Assembly (NCBI RefSeq): GCF_001714725.1
Contig: NZ_CP016447.1
Coordinates: forward strand, 3,091,001-3,155,000
From: Acidovorax sp. RAC01
GTDB taxonomy: Bacteria > Pseudomonadota > Gammaproteobacteria > Burkholderiales > Burkholderiaceae_C
Reading direction: 5' to 3'
DNA length: 64,000 nt
The position numbers and the translations under genes are program-made. The notes beneath the pieces were generated by a model. It saw only the letters and a list, made by a program, of their open reading frames with translations. It was not told the origin of the DNA and made no database searches. Below are positions 26,917 to 34,884 of the stretch, piece by piece (the stretch's first letter is position 1; each line of letters starts with the position of its first letter).

Positions 26917-28983
26917 TCAAGTGGCTTTGGCGAGACCATCGCGCAACGTTGCCCGCAAAACCGTGCGTTTTTGTTCCATGGCGCGGTAGCGGTCGAGCGC
27001 GGTGGGGTCCTGCTCGGCCTGCAGCACCAGCACCTTTTGCTGCTCTTCAATGGCCTCGATCTGCATGCGGCACAGCAGGTCGCGCAGCTCGCGGCGCAGC
27101 TCGGCCAGGTCGCCCTCGGTCTGGGCGTGCGAGCCGGTCATCATCTTCACGGCAAAGGCCTCGCACTCGTGGTCGCGCAGGCTTTCGCGCAGCACGGCCC
27201 AGGCCAGCGGGCCGTGCTCGTGAAACTGTGCCTCCAGCCACGCAAACAGCGTGCCGTGTGGCGCCGGCTGCGCACACAGGGCGTCGTGGTCGTCGTGGGT
27301 CAGGTCTTCCAGAAAGGCCATGTGCGACAGCAGCAGGCGCGCGGCATGGTCGGCGCGGCTCACGGCCGGGGTGCGCGGCAGGCGCGGCTGGGGCGGCCAG
27401 GGCGCATCGCGCTCCTTCTTCTTCCAGTTGCCGCCGCTGCCTTTCCAGTCGGGGTTCTTGCGAAACGGCGGCTTGCCGTAGGCGGCGTAGGCCCCGTAGC
27501 CCCCCGCAGGCTCTGGCTGCCACTGGCCGGATGGAGCGCCCATGTCGGGTGGGATGTCACCCCAGTCTGGCGGGCCATCCTGCATGGCGCCACTGCTGGC
27601 GGGGGCCGGGCTGTAATGCTGCGCAGGCCTTTGGCCCATGCCCGCTGGCGGCTGCTGGGGCACGCGCGGCGCCTCGCGTGCGGCGGCCTGGCCCCACAGG
27701 TCTGACAGGTCCTGCGCCTTGAGCTGGGTGAGCTGGGCCAGTTCGCCCAGCAGTTGGCGCTTGAGCGCGCCGTCGGGCAAGGCGGTCCACAGCGTGCGCG
27801 CCTGGCTGGCCATGCGGGCGCGGCCTTCGGCGGTGGCCAGGTCGCAGCCATCGCTGGCGGCCTCGATAAGGAACCGGCTCAGCGGCACTGCGTCGCTCAC
27901 GTGGCGGGCAAACGCGTCGGTGCCGTGCTCGCGGATGAAGCTGTCGGGGTCGTGCTCGGCAGGCAGAAACAGAAACTTGATGCTGCGCGTGTCGCTGGCG
28001 TGGGGCAGGGCGCCGTCCAGCGCCTTGCGGGCGGCGCGGCGGCCGGCGGCGTCGCCGTCAAAGCTGAAGACCACCGCTTCGGTAAAGCGCAGCAGCTTTT
28101 GCACATGGTCGGGCGTGCAGGCGGTGCCCAGGGTGGCCACCGCGTTGGGAAACCCGAGCTGCGCCAGCGCCACCACGTCCATGTAGCCCTCGGTGACCAG
28201 CGCATAGCCCGCTTCGCGGATGGCAGTGCGCGCCTCGAACAGGCCGTACAGCTCGCGCCCCTTGTGGAACACGGGCGTTTCGGGCGAGTTCAGGTACTTC
28301 GGTTTTTCGTCGCCCAGCACGCGCCCGCCAAAGCCGATGCACTCGCCCTTGACGTTGCGGATGGGAAACATCACCCGGTCTCGAAACCGGTCGTAGCGCT
28401 TGCCGCCGTCGTCTTCGCTCACGATGACGAGCCCGCTTTCTTCCAGCAGCGGGTCGTCGTAGTGCGGGAACACGCTGGCCAGGCTCCGCCAGCCCTCGGG
28501 GGCGTAGCCCAGTCCGTAGCGCTTGGCCACGGTGCCAGACACTCCGCGGGCCTTGAAGTAGCCGATGGCCCGCTGCGATTCGCGCAGGTGGCGGCGGTAG
28601 GCGTCTGCCGCCTTTTCGAGCACGTCGGTCAGCGTGGCCTGCTTCTGGCGGGCGGCGGCGGCGCGTTCCTTTTCCTGCGGGGAGATGTCGTCGTCGGGCA
28701 CCTGCAGGCCCACCTGCTGGGCCAGGTCCTGCACCGCCTCGACAAAGCCCATGCCGGCGTGGTCCATCAGGAAGCCGATGGCGTTGCCGTTCTTGCCGCA
28801 GCCAAAGCAGTGGTAGAACTGCTTGGAGGGGCTGACGCTGAACGACGGTGACTTTTCCCCGTGGAAGGGGCACAGTCCCATGAAGTTGGCCCCGCCCTTC
28901 TTGAGCTGCACATAGCGCCCGACGATCTCGACCACGTCGATGCGCGAGAGCAACTCCTGAATGAATGACTGGGGAATGGACAC
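26917..28983 (-). CDS. dnaG: DNA primase
   Basis: 688 residues, counted from GTG 28983 (VSIPQSFIQELLSRIDVVEIVGRYVQ read with initiator Met). It makes the RNA primers of replication. The zinc ribbon uses C38, H41, C59 and C62 (CPFH ... CFGC). The catalytic core has ALVTEGYMDVVAL (TOPRIM acid) and FSFDGDAAGRRAARKAL. After about residue 430 comes a Pro/Gln/Gly-rich linker, then the DnaB-binding C-terminal domain. No Shine-Dalgarno precedes the GTG; a second GTG lies six codons upstream. It is followed by rpoD on the same strand, the remains of the macromolecular-synthesis operon; rpsU is not adjacent. Confidence 0.95.
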   Translation of the reverse strand: MSIPQSFIQELLSRIDVVEIVGRYVQLKKGGANFMGLCPFHGEKSPSFSVSPSKQFYHCFGCGKNGNAIGFLMDHAGMGFVEAVQDLAQQVGLQVPDDDISPQEKERAAAARQKQATLTDVLEKAADAYRRHLRESQRAIGYFKARGVSGTVAKRYGLGYAPEGWRSLASVFPHYDDPLLEESGLVIVSEDDGGKRYDRFRDRVMFPIRNVKGECIGFGGRVLGDEKPKYLNSPETPVFHKGRELYGLFEARTAIREAGYALVTEGYMDVVALAQLGFPNAVATLGTACTPDHVQKLLRFTEAVVFSFDGDAAGRRAARKALDGALPHASDTRSIKFLFLPAEHDPDSFIREHGTDAFARHVSDAVPLSRFLIEAASDGCDLATAEGRARMASQARTLWTALPDGALKRQLLGELAQLTQLKAQDLSDLWGQAAAREAPRVPQQPPAGMGQRPAQHYSPAPASSGAMQDGPPDWGDIPPDMGAPSGQWQPEPAGGYGAYAAYGKPPFRKNPDWKGSGGNWKKKERDAPWPPQPRLPRTPAVSRADHAARLLLSHMAFLEDLTHDDHDALCAQPAPHGTLFAWLEAQFHEHGPLAWAVLRESLRDHECEAFAVKMMTGSHAQTEGDLAELRRELRDLLCRMQIEAIEEQQKVLVLQAEQDPTALDRYRAMEQKRTVLRATLRDGLAKAT

Positions 28984-29147
28984 CGGCGTATTTTGGACCA
29001 CGGCCGGCGCCTGCCGGGCGGGCGGGGCAAAAACCTGCGCAACTCCAAGCTGTGATGCCTTGCGCGGCGCAGGTGGCCCGTTCAGCACGCCGTCAGCCCT
29101 GGCCGTTGTAATGCCGCGCAGCCCCCGTTTTTCAGAGGACCGATGCC

Positions 29148-30794
29148 ATGACCTCCATGTACGACCAGAACCTGCCCCGCAACGCGGCCAACCATGCGCC
29201 GCTGTCGCCATTAGGCTTCATCGAACGCACGGCCGAGGTCTACCCCGACCGCCTGGCCATCGTGCACGGCAGCCTGCGCCAGACCTGGGCGCAGACGTAC
29301 ACCCGCTGCCGCCAGCTGGCCAGCGCCCTGCAGCGCGCCGGCATCGGCAAGAACGACACCGTGGCCGTGATGCTGCCCAACACCCCGCCCATGGTCGAGG
29401 CGCATTTCGGCGTGCCCATGGCGGGCGCGGTGCTCAATGCGCTGAACACCCGGCTGGACCCTGAAGCCATCGCTTTCATGCTCGACCACGGCGAGGCCAA
29501 GGCCGTGATCGTGGACCCGGAGTTCAGCGGCACCATGGCCAAGGCACTGGCGCTGCGCCAGTCCACCGCGCCGATCTTCATCGTGCAGGTGCACGACGAC
29601 CTGTACGGCCCGCCCGCGCAGGCGCTGGACGCCACCGCGTACGAGGATTTCGTGGCCAGCGGCGACGCGCAATTTGCCTGGGAGCTGCCGGCCGATGAGT
29701 GGGACGCCATTGCCCTGAACTACACCAGCGGCACCACCGGCAACCCCAAGGGCGTGGTTTACCACCACCGCGGTGCGGCCAGCAACGCCATCAGCAACGT
29801 GCTGGAGTGGGACATGCCCAAGCACGCCGTGTATTTGTGGACGCTACCGATGTTCCACTGCAACGGCTGGTGCTTTCCGTGGACGGTGGCGGCCCGTGCT
29901 GGCGTCAACGTGTGCCTGCGGCGCGTGGACGCGCAGGCCATCTTCGACGCCATCCGCCACCACGGCGTTACGCACTACTGCGGCGCGCCCATCGTGCATG
30001 GGCTGCTGGTCAATGCACCGACCGCCATGAAAGAGGGCGTGCCCGCGGGCGTGAAGGCCATGGTGGCAGGCGCCGCGCCACCCGCGTCCATGATCGAAGG
30101 CATGGAAAAAATGGGGTTCGACCTGACCCATGTGTACGGCCTGACCGAGGTGTACGGCCCCGCCACCGTGTGCGCCAAACACGAGGCGTGGGATGCGCTC
30201 GACATTGGCGAGCGCGCCCGCCTTAACGCCCGCCAGGGCGTGCGTTACCACCTGGAGCGCGACGTGCGCGTGCTCGACCCCGAAACCATGCAGCCCGTGC
30301 CGCAAGACGGCGAAACCATGGGCGAGATCATGTTCAAGGGCAACATCGCCATGAAGGGGTACCTGAAGAACCCCAAGGCCACCGAAGAAGCTTTTGCGGG
30401 CGGCTGGTTCCACAGCGGTGACCTGGCCGTGCAGTACCCCGACGGCTACATCAAGATCAAGGACCGCAGCAAGGACATCATCATCTCGGGCGGCGAGAAC
30501 ATCTCGTCCATCGAGGTGGAAGACGTGCTGTACCGCCACCCCGACGTGCTGGCCGCCGCCGTGGTGGCCAAGGCCGATGCCAGGTGGGGCGAGACACCGT
30601 GCGCGTTTGTGGAGCTGAAAGCGGGTGCGCAGACCACCCCCGAAGACATCGTGGCGCACTGCAAGAAGCACCTGGCCGGCTTCAAGGTGCCGCGCGCCGT
30701 GGTGTTTGGCGAGCTGCCCAAGACCAGCACCGGCAAGATCCAGAAGTTCGAGCTGCGCAAGCAGGCGGGGTCGGCTGCGGCGATTGATGTGTGA
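29148..30794 (+). CDS. AMP-forming acyl-CoA synthetase
   Basis: 548 residues of the adenylate-forming superfamily. It activates a fatty or related carboxylic acid with ATP, then transfers it to CoA. Seen are the P-loop-like YTSGTTGNPKGVVYHHRGA, the A5 motif HVYGLTEVYGPATV, the hinge GWFHSGDLAVQYPDGYIKIKDRSKDIIISGGENISS-type region, and the C-terminal catalytic lysine in LPKTSTGKIQKFELR. Overall it resembles medium/long-chain ligases and the DmdB (methylmercaptopropionate) branch. AGAGGA lies eight bases before the ATG. It is divergent from dnaG and apparently monocistronic. Confidence 0.92.
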   Translation: MTSMYDQNLPRNAANHAPLSPLGFIERTAEVYPDRLAIVHGSLRQTWAQTYTRCRQLASALQRAGIGKNDTVAVMLPNTPPMVEAHFGVPMAGAVLNALNTRLDPEAIAFMLDHGEAKAVIVDPEFSGTMAKALALRQSTAPIFIVQVHDDLYGPPAQALDATAYEDFVASGDAQFAWELPADEWDAIALNYTSGTTGNPKGVVYHHRGAASNAISNVLEWDMPKHAVYLWTLPMFHCNGWCFPWTVAARAGVNVCLRRVDAQAIFDAIRHHGVTHYCGAPIVHGLLVNAPTAMKEGVPAGVKAMVAGAAPPASMIEGMEKMGFDLTHVYGLTEVYGPATVCAKHEAWDALDIGERARLNARQGVRYHLERDVRVLDPETMQPVPQDGETMGEIMFKGNIAMKGYLKNPKATEEAFAGGWFHSGDLAVQYPDGYIKIKDRSKDIIISGGENISSIEVEDVLYRHPDVLAAAVVAKADARWGETPCAFVELKAGAQTTPEDIVAHCKKHLAGFKVPRAVVFGELPKTSTGKIQKFELRKQAGSAAAIDV

Positions 30795-30844
30795 GGGGCT
30801 CGGTTTGAGTGCTGCGTGGCTTGCCTCTCGTACACTCCGCGCGC

Positions 30845-31243
30845 ATGAATCTCTCTTTCCGAGTCGTCGCGATCGTTTGCGCATGCCTTTGCTTTGTTTT
30901 GGCCCTGACATGGGTCATCGCGCCCCAGTTGCTGTTGTTCCTCTGGGGAGTTGACTACTCTGGCCCGACGCGCCTGGTCGCTTGGCGAGGTGCGGCGCTG
31001 TTCGCTGGGCTGGGCATCATGTTTTTCATGGTGCGCCATGCACCGCCGTCTCAAGCTCGGTTTGCGATGGTTTGCGGGTTCGCCTTCGCGTGCTTTGCCC
31101 TGGCCTTGCTTGGCATTTTCGAGCTGGTCAGCGGCCATGCAGGGGTGGGGATTCTGTCGGCCGTATTGGTGGAAGTGGTTCTCGGGCTCGTCCTCGTCAA
31201 GGTCGCGCGTGGCCAAGCCTCTGGTGACGGCCCTGCACGGTAG
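30845..31243 (+). CDS. Small integral membrane protein, four predicted helices, unknown function
   Basis: 132 residues. Four hydrophobic segments are visible (VVAIVCACLCFVLALTWVIA, RGAALFAGLGIMFFMV, FAMVCGFAFACFALALLGIF, GVGILSAVLVEVVLGLVLV). The second is preceded by WGVDYSGPTRLVAWRGAALF. It resembles small inner-membrane proteins of the DUF4345 type in layout, but no firm family assignment is possible. ATG 30845 starts the first helix; the frame is open upstream without a better start. The next gene follows after 59 bases on the same strand. Confidence 0.7.
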   Translation: MNLSFRVVAIVCACLCFVLALTWVIAPQLLLFLWGVDYSGPTRLVAWRGAALFAGLGIMFFMVRHAPPSQARFAMVCGFAFACFALALLGIFELVSGHAGVGILSAVLVEVVLGLVLVKVARGQASGDGPAR

Positions 31244-31302
31244 GTTGTGCATCCACCCGGCGAAGCTGCAGCGAGCGGTTCGCAAGATTTTTGGAGTGTG
31301 CC

Positions 31303-31911
31303 TTGCTCATTGATTCACCCCAGTTCAGCTGCAGCCCCACATCAGGCCAGTTCGCAAAGGGCGGCGCGTGGGAATCTGCGTGGAGTTTTTCGCCGGATGC
31401 GCTGCCCAGCGAGGACGCGGTCCGAGAGTATCTCGGCGGCAGTACCGAGGTGGCCTTCGAGGCGTTCTTTGGCCCGAGCTTCTTCGGTGCGCGCATGACC
31501 GGGCAGCCGCGAGAGGTGGAGTGGTTTGCGCTGCAGTGCGTCCGGGCGCTGAACGCCGACAGGTCGCCCCGATTTCTCACGGTGCTGTACGAGCATCTGC
31601 AGTTGCCAAGATGCCAGTCATCGGTGTCGTTTGCTGAACTGGGCTGTGTGAACGCCTGGCGCTCCATCGGCACCCTGCGCATTGATAACCTGCCCGTTGC
31701 TTTGGCCGCGTTTGAAGACACCTGGAGAGCCGTCGAAAGCAGCGCAGCCTTTCAGGACACGCGCCATGACAAGGCCATGGAGTTTGCTTTTGAGACGCCT
31801 TTTGCGCACTGGTTTGGGGTGCCGGTGTCGATGCCCGAGGAAACCACGCGGGTGTCCAGGGACGTCCTGCGCGATGTGATGCGGAGGGCGGGCCTGCAGG
31901 CACAGGGTTGA
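31303..31911 (+). CDS. Hypothetical soluble protein (about 202 residues)
   Basis: No family recognised. No signal peptide or membrane segment. The sequence is rich in aromatic and acidic residues (AFEAFFGPSFFGARMTG, WFALQCVRALNADRS, FAFETPFAHWFGVPVSM) and ends in a helical stretch with Arg. The start is uncertain: TTG 31303 has GGAG six bases upstream and gives LLIDSPQFSC; TTG 31291 in the same frame has no ribosome site. No ATG occurs near the start. Two rare-type start codons and the unknown family leave some doubt, but third-position GC follows a coding pattern. Confidence 0.55.
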   Translation: MLIDSPQFSCSPTSGQFAKGGAWESAWSFSPDALPSEDAVREYLGGSTEVAFEAFFGPSFFGARMTGQPREVEWFALQCVRALNADRSPRFLTVLYEHLQLPRCQSSVSFAELGCVNAWRSIGTLRIDNLPVALAAFEDTWRAVESSAAFQDTRHDKAMEFAFETPFAHWFGVPVSMPEETTRVSRDVLRDVMRRAGLQAQG

Positions 31912-32100
31912 GCCGGCCATGCTGCTGACGCTTTGGATGCGGTTGCAGCCGGAGCCGTGCGCCACGGTTCCAACCGGCACAGCGGTGTTGTAACCCACGA
32001 AGCGGGGCGAACCAAGGCGCGGTCAACATCCCTCTTGGTGAGCGAGAGAAGGATTAACGACGTCTGTGGCGCCGCTGTATTCAAGCCGGCCCCATGCTGC

Positions 32101-33042
32101 TCACGGGCGCAGGTCCTGCGCCGCCAGCCATGCCCGCACCGGCATCCCCAGCTTCTGCGCAAACACGCGCGACAGCGCTGACGGATTGGCGTAGCCCAGC
32201 TCTCCCGCAATCGACTTGAGCGAGCGCCCCGTGCGCAGGTGCGCCTGTGCCAGCGTCAGCCGCCAGTGCGCCAGGTAGTCGGCGGGGGTTTCGCCCACAG
32301 CTGCCTTGAAGCGCGCGGCGAACGCGCTGCGCGACATGCCCGCCGTGGCCGCCATCTGCGCCAGGCTCCAGTGCTCGGCCGGTGCGTCGTGCAGCGCCGT
32401 GAGGGCGCGGGCCAGTTGCGGGTCGGCCAGGCCGGTGAGCAGGCCCGGCGGCATTTGTGCCTGTTGCGGGTGGTCCAGCAGCCAGCGCAGCAGCTGCAGC
32501 AGCACCACTTCAAACAGCCGGTCGGCCAGCACGCGGTGGCCGCACCGCAGTCGGTCGGTCTCGGCAAACAGCAGGTCCAGCGACTGCTGCAGGCCATCGA
32601 CTGCAGCGAGCGGCAGCACCACGATGGACGGCAGCGCGCGTGCCAGCGGGTGGCTGGCGCCGCCTTCAAAGTCCAGCGCCGCGCAGGTGAAGTCGGAGCC
32701 CTCGGCCGGCGCGTTGTGAAAGTAGTGCTCCAGCGGGCGGGGGTAGAACAGCAGGCTGGGCTCGCATACCTCCAGCCGCTCGGGCGGCCCGGCGTGCGGC
32801 TGGTGCGTGACCACCATCTCGCCACGCCGCAGCACATGCAAAAAGCCCCGGCCGGGCGCCGCCGCAAAGTGCGTGACCCCGCACAGCGGCCCGCTGTGGA
32901 ACAGATGGGCGCGCACCCGAAACCGCTCGAGCAGCGACGACAACCGGTCGAAGCTGGCAGCCGTGGCATCGCCGGTTGTCGGGTCTGCCGCGGGGGTGAC
33001 GATCAAGGAGGGCGGCGCAGCGGATTCGGTCAGTCGGGCCAT
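32101..33042 (-). CDS. AraC-family transcriptional regulator
   Basis: 313 residues. The N-terminal cupin-type sensor (about 30-200: GFLHVLRRGEMVVTHQPHAG, LLFYPRPLEHYFHNAP) is of the AraC_binding/cupin_6 kind. The C-terminal DNA-binding domain has both helix-turn-helix units: WSLAQMAATAGMSRSAFAARFKAAVGETPADYL and SLKSIAGELGYANPSALSRVFAQKLGM. It is divergent from the AhpD-like gene (153-base spacer), its most likely target. Confidence 0.92.
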   Translation of the reverse strand: MARLTESAAPPSLIVTPAADPTTGDATAASFDRLSSLLERFRVRAHLFHSGPLCGVTHFAAAPGRGFLHVLRRGEMVVTHQPHAGPPERLEVCEPSLLFYPRPLEHYFHNAPAEGSDFTCAALDFEGGASHPLARALPSIVVLPLAAVDGLQQSLDLLFAETDRLRCGHRVLADRLFEVVLLQLLRWLLDHPQQAQMPPGLLTGLADPQLARALTALHDAPAEHWSLAQMAATAGMSRSAFAARFKAAVGETPADYLAHWRLTLAQAHLRTGRSLKSIAGELGYANPSALSRVFAQKLGMPVRAWLAAQDLRP

Positions 33043-33195
33043 TGTTTGGACGATTGGGTATCAAAAATAGATTATTGATGACCAATGGTGCGGCTGTAAA
33101 CCGGAAACTCCAGGGGTGCCAGACAGCACAGTCGGCGAGGCCCAGGCCACCGGCACCTTGCATTCATCCATTTCACCGACCTCCAAGGAATCATC

Positions 33196-33756
33196 ATGTC
33201 CCACAGCAACACTCCCCGCGTCGCCCTCGTAGACCGCACCGCTGCCACCGGCACGGCGCGCGCGCTGCTCGACCAGATCCACGGCGCCTTCGGCACCACG
33301 CCCCACATGTTCCGCGCAGTGGCCAACTCGCCCGCCGCACTGCAAAGCATGTGGAGCGCCTTTGGCGCGCTGGGCGGCGGCGTGATCGGCGCCGCACTGG
33401 GCGAGCAGATCGCCGTGGCCGTGGCCAACCGCAATGCGTGTGACTACTGCCTGGCGGCGCACACCGCGCTCGGCCGCAAGGCCGGCGTGAGCGGCGAAGC
33501 CCTGGCAGCGGCGCAGCTGGGAGAGTCATCAGACCCGCGCACCGCCGCCGTGCTGGGCTTTGCCCTGAAGCTGGTGGAGGCGCGCGGCCAGGTGAGCACG
33601 GGCGACGTGCAGGCACTGCGCGCACAGGGCTTCACCGACGAGCACATCGTCGAGATCGTGGCGCATGTGGCGCTGAACCTGTTTACCAACTACGTGAACG
33701 TGGCGCTGGCGGTGCCGGTCGATTTCCCTGGTGTGGCGCTGCGGGCTGTGCGCTGA
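33196..33756 (+). CDS. Carboxymuconolactone-decarboxylase / AhpD-like protein
   Basis: 186 residues. All-helical CMD fold with the redox CxxC and histidine in ANRNACDYCLAAHTALGR near residue 75-90, as in AhpD-type alkylhydroperoxidases. C-terminal VEIVAHVALNLFTNYVNVALAVPVDFP is typical of the peroxidase-related subgroup. Such proteins may reduce peroxides with a thiol partner. The divergent AraC regulator suggests induction by a specific compound. Confidence 0.9.
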   Translation: MSHSNTPRVALVDRTAATGTARALLDQIHGAFGTTPHMFRAVANSPAALQSMWSAFGALGGGVIGAALGEQIAVAVANRNACDYCLAAHTALGRKAGVSGEALAAAQLGESSDPRTAAVLGFALKLVEARGQVSTGDVQALRAQGFTDEHIVEIVAHVALNLFTNYVNVALAVPVDFPGVALRAVR

Positions 33757-33760
33757 GGTT

Positions 33761-33812
33761 CCACGGGGCAGAGGTGGCAGGGGCGCAGCCTGTGTGCCCT
33801 TTCGCCCCGTGG
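33761..33812 (+). terminator. Long hairpin after the AhpD-like gene
   Basis: CCACGGGGC (33761-33769) pairs perfectly with GCCCCGTGG (33804-33812), with a possible inner stem. No T run follows, so termination is only likely by position. Confidence 0.35.
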
Positions 33813-34015
33813 CTGATGGGCCGCCGGTCTGATTGCAGCCGGGCGGCTGGCGCTGGAGCGATATTGACCGTGGCCCTTCAGCCGTTGAAGCCGATGGGCT
33901 CGCCATGTCTGAATGCATGGCGCCTGGCGCTTGCGCCGGGGGGCATTGGGCGCACTCTCCGGGGCCCCGCGCGGCACAATGGCTGTCGGCACAATTCCGT
34001 ACCATGGAGATGTCA

Positions 34016-34612
34016 GTGTCAACCACCTTCCGCGAACTGCGCCTTACCCTTCAACATATGTGGTCCAGGCTGGGCGTCCGGACAACGGCAGACACGCGAC
34101 GCTTTGGTCTGCTTGTCCTTGCCATCCCGTTACTGACGGCCTGTGCGTCACCTTTGTTCGATGTGGGCCAGAGCGAAACGGTATTGCCGGTAAGTCGGGC
34201 ATGGGTGGATGGGCGCATCGTCGAATACATCACCACGGACGTCTCGGACTTGGCGATGGCCACCAAGGTTGGTGCGAACCATGTGCCCCGACTTGCAGCA
34301 GCTGTGCATGCTGGACCTGGACACAATCTTCTGGAGCGTGTGTATAAATTCGTCGGCAATGAGCAAATTAGCGTCTTCCAGTCCGCGCCGGAGCCCGTAG
34401 GCGCGGAGAACCGGGACCGTGACTACAGCCCGCTATGGCGGGTGGTGTGGGTACGCTGGAAGGATCCGGCTTTCGGGCGCGAACTCAGGTCCGAGGAAGA
34501 TGTGCTTGCATCTGAACAAAGGAACGAAGTCGTACTGGAGCTGACGGATATCGTGGTCAACTGCCCCGTCACTCGGCGAGCCGGTGGCCAAGCCCTGAAA
34601 GGCGTGCGCTAA
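34016..34612 (+). CDS. Predicted lipoprotein of unknown function
   Basis: About 198 residues. The signal segment RRFGLLVLAIPLLTAC ends in a lipobox-like LLTAC, so the cysteine is probably lipidated. The mature part (about 155 residues) resembles no family I can name; it has VVWVRWKDPAFGRELRSEEDVL and ends with a basic tail. The start is uncertain. GTG 34016 has GGAG six bases upstream; ATG 34004 lacks a ribosome site; ATG 34058 would give the neatest 28-residue signal peptide but also has no ribosome site. Confidence 0.6.
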   Translation: MSTTFRELRLTLQHMWSRLGVRTTADTRRFGLLVLAIPLLTACASPLFDVGQSETVLPVSRAWVDGRIVEYITTDVSDLAMATKVGANHVPRLAAAVHAGPGHNLLERVYKFVGNEQISVFQSAPEPVGAENRDRDYSPLWRVVWVRWKDPAFGRELRSEEDVLASEQRNEVVLELTDIVVNCPVTRRAGGQALKGVR

Positions 34613-34820
34613 CGGTTGGGAGCCGGTAGCCCCAAAACGTCATTGCTCGTCCTGGAACAGTTGTCCTCGGCCTGCTCTTGCGCCACTTGCCTCCTCTGTC
34701 TTGCCTCTAGCCTCAAGCGATCACCGTTTGTGCGCTTTAGGTCTCGCTGCCCTCTGCTACACAGCGTCGAGGCGTTGGGCCTTCCGTAAGCCTGCAACTC
34801 AGCGGCTGGTCGCAAGCGCC

Positions 34821-34852
34821 GAGCCTTTACAGGACCCATCCTGCAAAGGCTC
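34821..34852. terminator. Long near-perfect hairpin in the convergent spacer
   Basis: Two 14-base arms (34821-34834 and 34839-34852, GAGCCTTTACAGGA and TCCTGCAAAGGCTC) pair with a single mismatch around CCCA. It lies between the ends of the lipoprotein gene and ggt. Neither strand has a following T run, so it may be a Rho-linked or processing structure rather than a classic terminator. Confidence 0.45.
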
Positions 34853-34884
34853 ACGCCGAAAGCATAGGTGCGTGAGCGCGCTGC

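Noticed and set aside
34609-34854. Minus-strand 81-codon frame in the convergent spacer
   Set aside because: No ribosome site, no recognisable features, and its 5' end falls inside the long hairpin.
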